Of a stretch of 14,698 bases of DNA, positions 1 to 6,270 are shown piece by piece. Source of the DNA: Planctomycetaceae bacterium (lineage in GTDB: Bacteria > Planctomycetota > Planctomycetia > Pirellulales > UBA1268); NCBI GenBank assembly GCA_947440895.1, contig CANETO010000010.1:1-14698 (forward strand), written 5' to 3'. Below the pieces are notes generated by a model that did not search any database, was not told where the DNA came from, and saw only the letters and a program-made list of their open reading frames with translations. The position numbers and the translations under genes were made by a program. Position 1 is the first letter of the stretch. Each line of letters opens with the position of its first letter.

Positions 1-1068
1 CAGGATGCAGCCCTGCAAAACCTCGGGCCTGCCGGGGCTGCCGACCGCGGCGGTGGGACAGGCAATGAGCCCCGTGAGTTGCTGCCACTTGGTCTGGAGA
101 GCGTGGGGAATCGAACAGGCGCTGACGTTGCCAGTGCGGCGCGTGAGCCCGTTGACGAGTTCGCCGCGGACGCCGTGCTCGTCGAGCTTCATGCCGGTGA
201 ATCGCACGATCCCCGACCCCGCCTGATGCGGCACCACGAAGTTCACATCGCCGCCGGAAAGCCCTGCGTCGGCGAGGGCCTTGGCGACGGCGGCCGACAT
301 GGCCCGCGGGGCTATCTCGGCGATCGCCATGCCATCGAGCGAGTAGACCAGCCGCTCGTCGTCATGCACCATGCCACCGCCCGGGGCCGGGGCCGGCACA
401 TGGGGCCGGAGGTGGAAGTCAAACGCAGACCGCTCGGCCGGCTGCTTTTCGGCGTCGGCATGGACGATCTCGAAATGGACAGGGTGTCTGCGGTTCGTTG
501 TGCGCGTGAGCAGTGTCGCCGAGGCCATGTCGCCAAAGAGGCCGGCGGTCTGGGGGCTGCTGTAGTCGGTAATACGGCTGATCCGTGTGGCGGCGACGAC
601 GAGGATGAATTGGTCGCGGCGCATGGAGAGTCGCGGAGCCCAGCGGCGGCAGATCAGGGAGAATGCCCGGCTGTAGCCGCAGCAGAACCAGTTCAGGCCG
701 ATGGTGCGGCAGCGACGCACGCCGAGTTCGCGGGCCAGTCGCCGGGCAGCGAGACCTGGCCGCTCGCTGGCCACCTGGGCAGGTGTGAGGTGACGCCGGG
801 CTACCGATGCCGGGATGAAGGATGGCGACACGAATACGATGCCGCGGCAGTCGGCGAGGTTGCAGCCGGTCTCCCGCTGGAGTTGGCGGACGGCGTGCAG
901 CCCCATCGTCACCTCATCGTCGAGTGAGATCGCGCGGGCCTCGATGCCAGTGTGATGGGCAAACTTGCGGGGCATGGCATCGCCAAACCAGCTGTTTTCC
1001 AATTCCCACGGAGGCTGGTGGATCGCGATGGCGGAAATGCCGAGGGCTATGCGATGGCGTGCGTCCAT
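1..1068 (-). CDS. 3-oxoacyl-ACP synthase III (FabH) family protein, C-terminus cut by window edge
   Basis: Thiolase-fold condensing enzyme of the FabH type, which joins an acyl-CoA primer to malonyl-ACP in fatty-acid or related lipid synthesis in the cytosol. Reading the minus strand from ATG 1068-1066 gives 356 residues with no stop before the window edge. The full Cys-His-Asn triad is present: Cys129 in NWFCCGY, His281 in VVPHQAGSGIV and Asn314 in RTGNVSACSIP. A dimer-loop motif LFGDMASATLL also fits. FabH proteins usually have about 320-340 residues, so only a short tail should be missing, and this one has insertions between Cys and His (152 residues against about 132 in E. coli). The frame stays open upstream of 1068 but has no earlier Met, and no clear Shine-Dalgarno is seen. 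It is transcribed away from the GroES-like gene. Whether it serves housekeeping fatty-acid synthesis or a specialised lipid cannot be told. Confidence 0.88.
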   Translation of the reverse strand, partial: MDARHRIALGISAIAIHQPPWELENSWFGDAMPRKFAHHTGIEARAISLDDEVTMGLHAVRQLQRETGCNLADCRGIVFVSPSFIPASVARRHLTPAQVASERPGLAARRLARELGVRRCRTIGLNWFCCGYSRAFSLICRRWAPRLSMRRDQFILVVAATRISRITDYSSPQTAGLFGDMASATLLTRTTNRRHPVHFEIVHADAEKQPAERSAFDFHLRPHVPAPAPGGGMVHDDERLVYSLDGMAIAEIAPRAMSAAVAKALADAGLSGGDVNFVVPHQAGSGIVRFTGMKLDEHGVRGELVNGLTRRTGNVSACSIPHALQTKWQQLTGLIACPTAAVGSPGRPEVLQGCIL

Positions 1069-1172
1069 GAGTGGCTCGTGACGGGGCAGGAAGCGGGGGC
1101 GGCTGCCGTCGGCAGGGGCGGGCCGCGGGGGCGGGATTGTGACGTTCGGAGGCTGCCGGGGCCAGCGAGAAA

Positions 1173-1211
1173 TTGCCTGGAAAAACGCTCCCGAGCGATC
1201 GTTTCTGGCAG
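1173..1211 (+). promoter_or_regulatory. Imperfect inverted repeat between the divergent FabH-like and GroES-like genes
   Basis: Arms TGCC...CGCTC (1174-1190) and GAGCG...GGCA (1193-1210) form a stem with a 5-bp core, an A-rich/T-rich middle and a 4-bp outer clamp around a 2-nt centre. It could be an operator for the divergent promoters or the first hairpin of the GroES leader. It does not match the CIRCE heat-shock operator. Function is inferred from position only. Confidence 0.3.
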
Positions 1212-1254
1212 GAGGCCGCTCACGTCTGGCTACCGCCGGATGGGGTGCTTACAA

Positions 1255-1292
1255 CAGGCCGGCCGCTGCATCACTCGCGGCCAGGCCTTTTT
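1255..1292 (+). terminator. Intrinsic terminator-like hairpin with T-run just upstream of the GroES-like gene
   Basis: The arms 1257-1266 (GGCCGGCCGC) and 1277-1287 (GCGGCCAGGCC) pair with a single bulge around a 10-nt loop and are followed by TTTTT at 1288-1292, the standard rho-independent layout on the plus strand. No plus-strand gene ends before it. It may therefore end a short leader or small RNA starting within about 1070-1250, or act as an attenuator for the GroES-like gene 30 bases downstream. Confidence 0.5.
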
Positions 1293-1321
1293 ATGAGTGG
1301 CGGCCAATCGAGGACACGACT

Positions 1322-1684
1322 GTGAATGAATTCGTCGAGCCATTGGGGATGCGGGTGCTCATCCGCAAGGACGAGAGCCGGCATACGACGCGGGGCGGCA
1401 TTGTGCTGCCCGATCAGGCGGAGATCCCCACGATCACGGGCCGGGTCGTCGAGGTGAGCCTGCAGGTGGAGCGGGACGCCGACTTCCCGATCGAGAAGTA
1501 CGACAAGGTGCTGTTCCACCCAAAGAATTCAATCCCGGTCGACTTCGAGCAGAACAATCTGCTCTACGTGGTTCCGATCGAGGACGTGGTCGCGGTATTC
1601 CGGCGGCACGACGATTCGAAGCCGCGGCGCCGAGGCAAGGCCGGCCAGGAGGGCGAAGGACCGGCGAACGACGCTCAGGAGTGA
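1322..1684 (+). CDS. GroES (Cpn10)-like co-chaperone
   Basis: A 120-residue member of the Cpn10 family, the heptameric cytosolic lid that closes the GroEL folding chamber. The N-terminal PLGMRVLIRK strand, the mobile-loop region with GGIVLP (residues 25-30), and the ITGRVVEVS and YDKVLFHP strands all fit the fold, ending in the VPIEDVVAVF strand. GTG 1322 is chosen because GAGGA at 1310-1314 lies 7 bases before it and the protein then begins at the normal Cpn10 N-terminus. A longer frame opening at 1139 would add unrelated residues. Unlike E. coli GroES (97 residues), it has a charged tail of about 25 residues rich in Arg, Lys and Glu. No groEL follows, so this is probably one of several GroES paralogues, or a GroES-like protein with its own role. 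A terminator-like hairpin upstream suggests control in the leader. Confidence 0.85.
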   Translation: MNEFVEPLGMRVLIRKDESRHTTRGGIVLPDQAEIPTITGRVVEVSLQVERDADFPIEKYDKVLFHPKNSIPVDFEQNNLLYVVPIEDVVAVFRRHDDSKPRRRGKAGQEGEGPANDAQE

Positions 1685-1806
1685 GTCTAGGGCCGACCGG
1701 GGGATACAATGATCGGTGGCTTGCTATTCTTGGCGAGCCATTGTGGTCGTGGCACGGGTTGTGAAAGCGGCAGTTCGATCCAATACCGACTTGAGGATGC
1801 CGACCG

Positions 1807-2802
1807 ATGAAGCGTTCCGGTGATGTTTCGACGCGGCAAATCGTTTGGGCAGAGAGCCTCGCCGTCAGCACGGCCGGAGCGTGCCTCGCGCTATTGCTCG
1901 CCGTCCCCCTGCCGGCGCAGGACACTGCCCGTGCGACGTCCGACTCGCCTCCCGCCACTGACGTCGCCGCCATCCGGGCCGCGGCGGCTGCGTATCGTGA
2001 AGCGCTCGCCCGGGGCGACGCGCCTGCGATCCGTGCGGCGTGGACGGCTGATGGCGACGTCATCGACGGCCTTGGCAATGTCATGCTGGCTGGCGAACTG
2101 GCTGCGGTCAGCGGAGAACAAACGCACACCGATCGGCCGGCGGCTCCCATGGGCGAAACACGACTGCGTTTCATTGCCCCAAACGTCGCCGTTGAGGACG
2201 GCGTGCTCGACGTCATCCTACCGGGCATGACCATGCCGCTCCCTGGCTCGTTCACGGCCATGTGGGTGCGGCAGGGCGACACGTGGAAACTCGCCGGCGT
2301 GCGGGAGGCGGAGCGGCCAGTCGTCGCAGATGCTTCCTCTCTCGAGGATCTCGACTGGATGGTCGGCGAGTGGGTGCTCGAACCGGAGGACGACTCGGAG
2401 AGCAAACAGGCGGGCTCGATGGAGATGACCGTCCACTGGGATGCAGGGCGGACGTTTCTCGTTCGCGAGGCACGCCTAACGCCACCGGAAGATTCCGGCG
2501 AGTCTGTCGTAGAACTTCAGCAGCGGATCGGCTGGGATCCGCTCGTGGGCCGGATCCGATCGTGGAGTTTTTCCACCGACGGCAGTCGCGCTGAGGCAAC
2601 GTGGTTTCGGGATGGTACTTCGTGGGTCGCCAGGGGAGCATCCGTGCTGCCCGATGGCTCGCAGGTGAATTCAACGAACATCTACACGCCCGACGGCAGG
2701 GATCGCTGCGTGTGGCGAGTGATCCATCCGCCGCTTGCCTCCGACGACGGGCTGCCCACCCGGGCCACGTGGGTGCGCAAGGCAGGGGGCGCCGCCCGAT
2801 GA
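1807..2802 (+). CDS. Secreted NTF2-like (SgcJ/EcaC, DUF4440 type) protein with a second beta-rich domain
   Basis: A 331-residue exported protein. Residues 1-38 form a signal peptide with a hydrophobic stretch ACLALLLAVPLPAQ. Residues about 52-168 look like an NTF2/SnoaL-type cone-shaped domain: an initial helix AAIRAAAAAYREALARGD, a core strand AAWTADGDVID, and later FTAMWVRQGDTWKLAGVRE. Residues about 178-326 form a second domain starting DLDWMVGEWVLE, with GRTFLVREARL, IGWDPLVGRIRSWSF and VNSTNIYTPDGRDRCVW. That arrangement is typical of planctomycete proteins annotated as SgcJ/EcaC family oxidoreductases. No catalytic reaction can be assigned. ATG 1807 is preceded by GAGGA at 1793-1797 with a 9-base spacer. 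Its TGA overlaps the next gene's ATG (ATGA, 2799-2802), so the two are translationally coupled. Confidence 0.75.
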   Translation: MKRSGDVSTRQIVWAESLAVSTAGACLALLLAVPLPAQDTARATSDSPPATDVAAIRAAAAAYREALARGDAPAIRAAWTADGDVIDGLGNVMLAGELAAVSGEQTHTDRPAAPMGETRLRFIAPNVAVEDGVLDVILPGMTMPLPGSFTAMWVRQGDTWKLAGVREAERPVVADASSLEDLDWMVGEWVLEPEDDSESKQAGSMEMTVHWDAGRTFLVREARLTPPEDSGESVVELQQRIGWDPLVGRIRSWSFSTDGSRAEATWFRDGTSWVARGASVLPDGSQVNSTNIYTPDGRDRCVWRVIHPPLASDDGLPTRATWVRKAGGAAR

Positions 2803-3536
2803 AACTCGCAGTCATGAAAGCAGGTTCCAAGCGGTGGCTTGTCGCGTGGGCATTCGCTGTGAGCATCGCGGTCTGGGCGGCCGATCGGTGCTCCGCGACC
2901 GCGCCGGAGGCGGATCTCGCGAGCACCGAGTGCGACCTCGTCCGGAAGGCCGACATCATGCATGGGTCGCAGTGGCAGCGGGCGGTCGCTGAACTGGGCG
3001 GATGGCTGGCCACGCAGAGGGTCTACACACCCGCCGAGGTGCGGCGGATCAAGGTACGGTTCAACGAGCAGGTGGCGGCGATGTCGTCGTATGAACTCGA
3101 ATACCTGCTCGATTCGGTCGACCAGAAAATGCGGCTGCTCGACACGCCCGAAGCCCGCGATGCGAAGGCCTGGCTTGGCGAATATCTCTCCGCTATGTCC
3201 GATGCTCGGCGGGCAGAGGAACTCCGCACCGTGCCCAACCTGCTCGACATGAATGCGGCCCAACTGTGGGAGGAGATCCAGCGGATCGACCGGAAGCGAG
3301 CCTCTCTCCAGCAGCGGCAGCAGGGGGTCGCGGCCCGGCAGGGTGCCCTCGCCGGTCGGGCTGCAGCCAATCGCCAATCCTCGGCCGAGGCATCGCGGGC
3401 GGCGGCTTCCCGGCTCCGTTCGGCGCCAGCCCATTCGCCCTATCGGCGTGGCGGCGGTTCAGCTCCCTTCTCAGACGTACAACCGCGACGCATGTCGATC
3501 GGCGTTGGGCCGCTGGGCGCGTTCATTGGAATGTGA
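2799..3536 (+). CDS. Secreted hypothetical protein with coiled-coil region
   Basis: A 245-residue protein that I do not recognise. ATG 2799 overlaps the previous stop by four bases; a second Met six codons on is an alternative start. Residues 10-35 form a signal peptide with the hydrophobic core WLVAWAFAVSIAVWAA. The mature part is helical and charged: a region around ELEYLLDSVDQKMRLLDT, then LLDMNAAQLWEEIQRIDRKR running into a Gln/Arg/Ala-rich stretch likely to be coiled coil (residues about 160-210). A low-complexity Arg/Gly/Ser tail follows, ending in GVGPLGAFIGM. The overlap says it is expressed with the upstream NTF2-like protein, so both probably act in the same extracytoplasmic place. 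It may be specific to the lineage. Confidence 0.65.
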   Translation: MKLAVMKAGSKRWLVAWAFAVSIAVWAADRCSATAPEADLASTECDLVRKADIMHGSQWQRAVAELGGWLATQRVYTPAEVRRIKVRFNEQVAAMSSYELEYLLDSVDQKMRLLDTPEARDAKAWLGEYLSAMSDARRAEELRTVPNLLDMNAAQLWEEIQRIDRKRASLQQRQQGVAARQGALAGRAAANRQSSAEASRAAASRLRSAPAHSPYRRGGGSAPFSDVQPRRMSIGVGPLGAFIGM

Positions 3537-3569
3537 ATGAACACCGAGTCCACGGCGGCCCTTTTCCCT

Positions 3570-3611
3570 CTCGAGTTCCTCGACATGCTCGCGGACCTCG
3601 TGCCGCCCAGG
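3570..3611 (+). pseudogene. Short remnant of an IS91-type transposase
   Basis: Read from 3570, the frame gives LEFLDMLADLVPPR. This matches the segment FEFLDRLADLVPPPR of the IS91-type transposase near 14365-14412 at 11 of 12 aligned positions. The similarity stops on both sides, and the next residues do not resemble the transposase. It is therefore a scrap of a related element and not a gene. It shows that IS91-type insertions were active here earlier. A chance match over so short a stretch is not excluded. Confidence 0.45.
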
Positions 3612-3675
3612 CTTGTCTTTTCACGTGTCTTGCCTAAGATCAAGGCCGTCCTCAATCTTCCCGGAGCACCCTCCT

Positions 3676-4151
3676 ATGCCCAACGACCAGACCAATAACT
3701 GGCCAGACCTCTTGATCGGCCTCTACGACAATCTCACAGGTCGCCGTGCTGAGATCACGTATGAGTTTGACAACATGCACATCAAAATTCCCAGCGGCAC
3801 CGGCCCGTCAGCCGAGCATGCCGAATGGGTTCTGCACGGAACGTTGAAGATTCGCACGCGGGACACAGGCACGTCCCCAAACTGATCTTGGCCGGGCGAC
3901 TCACGGGAACTGTCGATGGTCGCCCGGTCGTGATCAGTGCGGACGACGCCGGGGTGACGATCGATTTGGCGAATGTCCGTTCGGCGTGGACACTGCGGAA
4001 TTATGGCAGTGTTGGTTTGCCCCTCCTGCAACTCATGAAAGCCTCGCACATCCCGCTGACGCTGCGGCTAGCGGGCTCTCTATCCGTTCCCGTGCTGCCA
4101 AAGGCCGGGTGGCTCGTCCGGTTTTTTGCTCCGTCGCTGGTCACGGGATGA
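3676..4151 (+). CDS. Hypothetical protein encoded in two overlapping frames (candidate -1 frameshift gene or frameshifted pseudogene)
   Basis: The first frame starts at ATG 3676 (GGAG at 3663-3666, 9-base spacer) and ends at TGA 3883-3885, giving 69 residues beginning MPNDQTNNWPDLLIGLYDNL. The -1 frame continues from about 3879 to TGA 4149-4151 and reads PKLILAGRLTGTVDGRPVV through to LVRFFAPSLV. Joined at 3882 they give a 158-residue protein whose halves run together naturally: LKIRTRD then a beta-strand-rich second half. The second frame has no convincing start of its own; its ATG at 3825 lacks a ribosome site and would add unlikely residues. The junction carries a slippery heptamer and a long hairpin, entered separately. 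I do not recognise the family. A simple one-base indel that killed the gene is the main alternative. Confidence 0.55.
3876..3937 (+). promoter_or_regulatory. Candidate -1 ribosomal frameshift signal: slippery heptamer plus hairpin
   Basis: C CCA AAC at 3876-3882 fits the X XXY YYZ slippery pattern in the zero frame, directly before stop TGA 3883-3885. Slipping back one base enters the long downstream frame. CCGGGCGAC (3892-3900) pairs perfectly with GTCGCCCGG (3919-3927), starting 9 bases after the heptamer. The stem extends outward through 3889-3891/3928-3930 (with wobbles) and, past one mismatch, through CTGATC 3882-3887 with GATCAG 3932-3937. That is about 18 pairs. Such a heptamer followed by a stem is the textbook layout of -1 frameshift sites; function here is inferred. 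Confidence 0.4.
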
Positions 4152-4190
4152 AATTCTGTAGGAACTGGCTCGGAATCATCGCTTAAAAAA

Positions 4191-4222
4191 GGCACCCCGT
4201 ACGGCATAACGTACGGGGTGCC
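4191..4222 (-). terminator. Perfect 13-bp hairpin with T-run on the minus strand
   Basis: GGCACCCCGTACG (4191-4203) and its exact complement (4210-4222) flank a 6-nt loop. AAAAAA at 4185-4190 is a T-run when read on the minus strand, which makes this a strong intrinsic terminator in that direction. On the plus strand the stem is followed by GAAGCGAG, so it is a weak terminator for the split gene ending at 4151. No convincing minus-strand gene lies beyond it. It may stop antisense transcription through the hydrolase gene, or insulate the two plus-strand genes. Confidence 0.6.
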
Positions 4223-4317
4223 GAAGCGAGGGTTTGGGAACAGGCGTGACCGTATCCGGTGTCCAGGGCTGCGACACGTCGTTCGCCGCCGTTCAGGAGT
4301 GATGTGGAGGCCACGTT

Positions 4318-4761
4318 ATGCGCATCAGCCAGTGTCTGTGTTTCATCCTCGTCGGATTGACATGTTTGCCAAATCCGTTGTGCGCTGCTGCTGAACCGAA
4401 GGCAACTCCGCCCACCCGTCAGAGTGCCATCAGCACCCACATGTTGAATACGAGCACCGGAAAGCCTGCCGCAGGGGTCGCCGTTTCGCTCCAGCGACTC
4501 GACGACGAGACTTGGGAGACGTTGGGGCGGTGGCGGACGGACGAGCAGGGGCGAGTGGCAAACCTCTCCCCGCCAGACAAGTCGATGACGGCAGGAATCT
4601 ATCGGATGGTCTTTGGCACCAAGGAGTATTTCGACGGCCAGGGTGTCTCGACCTTCTACCCGACCATTGAGGTCGTATTTGAGATCAAGAACCCGGACGA
4701 ACACTACCACGTCCCCGTATTGGTCAGCCCATTCGGGTATTCCACCTACCGCGGAAGTTGA
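4318..4761 (+). CDS. uraH: 5-hydroxyisourate hydrolase (transthyretin-like), exported
   Basis: A 147-residue transthyretin-family protein that hydrolyses 5-hydroxyisourate, the product of uric acid oxidation, on the way to allantoin. Hallmarks: STHMLN (His41), TDEQGRV (Arg79), HYHVPVLVSPFGYSTY (His131), and the C-terminal signature YRGS at residues 144-147, which separates the enzyme from true transthyretins. These match the active-site His, Arg, His and Tyr known for the family. Residues 1-24 form a signal peptide (LCFILVGLTCL, then AAA), so the enzyme should act outside the cytoplasm. GGAGG at 4306-4310 lies 7 bases before ATG 4318. No urate oxidase, decarboxylase or allantoinase gene is near, so it stands alone. 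Confidence 0.9.
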   Translation: MRISQCLCFILVGLTCLPNPLCAAAEPKATPPTRQSAISTHMLNTSTGKPAAGVAVSLQRLDDETWETLGRWRTDEQGRVANLSPPDKSMTAGIYRMVFGTKEYFDGQGVSTFYPTIEVVFEIKNPDEHYHVPVLVSPFGYSTYRGS

Positions 4762-4947
4762 GTGGCAACCCGGCGTACGAGACCGCAGTGGGAAGAAGCC
4801 TCTCCCCCTGCTCCCACCGAGAGCGGTGGCGAAGCCGATCAAGCCGACGAATCCGTTGCCCAGACCCGACTTATGGGTGCAGAATGGGTACACAACGTTG
4901 TCGTCAGCCAAAAACCCTCGAAACCAAGTGAGGCTGCTGGAAGATCC
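4762..4947. other. Gene-free stretch between the hydrolase gene and the repeat
   Basis: I see no supportable gene here. Open frames exist on both strands, but they lack recognisable motifs and mostly reflect high GC. CCAAGTGAGG occurs at 4924-4933 and again at 4957-4966, inside the first repeat copy. Together with the repeat, about 330 bases lack an intact gene, up to the transporter remnant. Confidence 0.5.
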
Positions 4948-5061
4948 TCGGCACCTCCAAGTGAGGACCGCATCCAGCCCGTTCGGTCCCGGCTGTTGCT
5001 CCTCATGATCCGCCCCACTCGGCCGACGCTTGCCGAAGTACCATTGGCCGACCTATCCTTT
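4948..5061 (+). repeat. 114-bp dispersed repeat, copy A
   Basis: Begins TCGGCACCTCCAAGTGAG and ends ATTGGCCGACCTATCCTTT. It aligns without gaps to 9358-9471 with about 12 mismatches (roughly 89% identity). An inner CGGC-GACGCTT-GCCG hairpin is kept in both. Directly downstream lies a coding remnant whose 5' part is missing. No open frame with a known product is encoded by the repeat, although TTG CCG AAG at its end can be read into the following gene fragment. Confidence 0.85.
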
Positions 5062-5089
5062 CTTAATCCTTCGGATCTCTGCCGTCTGT

Positions 5090-5323
5090 CGGCAGCTTGG
5101 TTTAGCTTCCGGCCTGTATGCCATTGACCTCATGCTTGTCGAGAGTGGCACGCGAACATTCGATGATTGTGAATCAGCCCTCCGGTTCGAAGTCACGGAA
5201 TATCGGAGCCGTCCGCACGGCTGGCGCTACAATCAGACGCACCGTCAGGGGTTCATGCCGTTCCAGGTGCAATTAGAGTCCAAATACCTGCACTTGGAAG
5301 GAGTGTCGTGTGCAGCGAGTTAA
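5090..5323 (+). pseudogene. C-terminal remnant of a Wzt-like polysaccharide ABC-transporter ATPase
   Basis: Reading from about 5090 to TAA 5321-5323, the frame gives LASGLYAIDLMLVESG, then FDDCESALRFEVTEY and GWRYNQTHRQGFMPFQV. The pattern L-x-x-G-x-Y-x-(I/L)-D-L followed by a D-x-x-x-x-A-(L/I)-x-FEV strand is typical of the C-terminal carbohydrate-binding domain of Wzt ATPases, which select O-antigen chains for export. The ATPase part (Walker A and B, LSGGQ) is missing; repeat copy A lies where it should continue. The frame overlaps the GT90 gene by 14 bases, as expected for an old operon junction. The family call is moderate, because only about 75 residues remain. Confidence 0.5.
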
Positions 5324-6218
5324 GGCCGTCATTCGCCGACTTCTGGCGATTGACCCTCGCCGCAATCGCACTCAAGCCAACTTGATATTTTCGTTCGACT
5401 CGCGGACAAAGAAGATCGGAATCCAGGATCGTGGTGGGTACCAGACACGGAACGTCTCGACGACCCACCTCTTGCTCGAAGCGGCTCATGCCGTACGAGA
5501 ACAACTCGCGAAGACGTTTTCAGTCGACATTTTCACGGGCGACCTAGTCGTTGATCCGCCCTCCAGACCGCACTTCGCCTACTGCGCGGCGATCGACCAA
5601 CCGCAGACGGTTATGATCCCCGACTTCGTCTTCTGGGGGTGGCCGCAGGTGGGAATCGACGACTACGAGGCAACTCGGCAGGCGATCCTGCAGGCCGCGC
5701 GACGGGAGCCGGAGGATCCTCGGCTGTTCTGGATCGGTAATCCCAAGACACACCTAATTCGGGAGCGGTTCCTTGAACTGGCGGCGAACGACGATCGTAT
5801 TCACGCGGGCGGGTTGCGGTGGACAAGCGGCACGGTTGGTCAGGGGTCGCGGCGTCTGCAGACCGAGGGCGCCGCCTTCGTATCGCTAGCCGACCATTGC
5901 CGTTATCGCTATCTGATCGACCTCGAGGGCGCAGGATACTCTGGACGGCTCAAACTGCTGCTCTTTGCCGGCAGGCCGTTGTTCATACAGACCCGACGGT
6001 GGCGGGAGTTCTTCTTCGACGGTCTTGTGCCGTTCGAGCACTACATCCCCGTCAAAGAGGACTTGAGCGACCTCTCCTCGCAGATTGACTGGGCGGAGGC
6101 CAATCCCCAGTCGGCGGCAGCCATTGCTCGTCAGGGCCAAGAATTCGCGATCGGTCATCTTTGTCGACGCCATGCGGTAGAGCGACTTTCGCAGTGCCTG
6201 CTGGCGTTGGCTCATTGA
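5310..6218 (+). CDS. Glycosyltransferase family 90 (CAP10 / LPS-modifying type) protein
   Basis: A 302-residue glycosyltransferase of the GT90/CAP10 kind; known members add xylose or other sugars to capsule, LPS or glycoproteins. The diagnostic block is YRYLIDLEGAGYSGRLKLLL and the following FAGRPLFIQ and WREFFFDGLVPFEHYIPV (residues about 199-250). Upstream, FWIGNPKTHLIRERFLEL is also typical. GTG 5310 is chosen because GGAAGGAG (5296-5303) lies 6 bases before it. The start overlaps the end of the transporter remnant by 14 bases, which supports an operon before the locus was broken. There is no signal peptide, so it acts in the cytosol or at the inner face of the membrane. Donor and acceptor sugars cannot be told. 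Confidence 0.8.
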   Translation: MQRVKAVIRRLLAIDPRRNRTQANLIFSFDSRTKKIGIQDRGGYQTRNVSTTHLLLEAAHAVREQLAKTFSVDIFTGDLVVDPPSRPHFAYCAAIDQPQTVMIPDFVFWGWPQVGIDDYEATRQAILQAARREPEDPRLFWIGNPKTHLIRERFLELAANDDRIHAGGLRWTSGTVGQGSRRLQTEGAAFVSLADHCRYRYLIDLEGAGYSGRLKLLLFAGRPLFIQTRRWREFFFDGLVPFEHYIPVKEDLSDLSSQIDWAEANPQSAAAIARQGQEFAIGHLCRRHAVERLSQCLLALAH

Positions 6219-6270
6219 GCGGATCGTTGTTTTTCATGACTGACAAAGTGTGTGATGTGCGGGTGACTCG

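Noticed and set aside
85..125. Minus-strand sequence GTTCGATTCCCC resembling a tRNA T-arm
   Set aside because: It is part of the FabH-like coding sequence (codons for ACSIPH), and no cloverleaf can be built around it.
79..927. Long plus-strand open frame of 282 codons at the left edge
   Set aside because: It is the antisense shadow of the FabH-like gene; the minus strand shows the catalytic Cys, His and Asn motifs.
1272..1299. CACTC...GAGTG pair before the GroES-like gene, recalling the CIRCE heat-shock operator
   Set aside because: The spacer is 18 bases where CIRCE has 9, and the flanking TTAG/CTAA bases are absent.
4183..4911. 242-codon minus-strand open frame that ends at the terminator-like hairpin
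   Set aside because: It lies opposite the clearly real 5-hydroxyisourate hydrolase and shows no recognisable motifs. Its stop falls in the T-run by sequence necessity.
4762..5127. 121-codon plus-strand frame across repeat copy A
   Set aside because: It crosses a dispersed repeat, has no recognised motif or ribosome site, and overlaps the transporter remnant in another frame.
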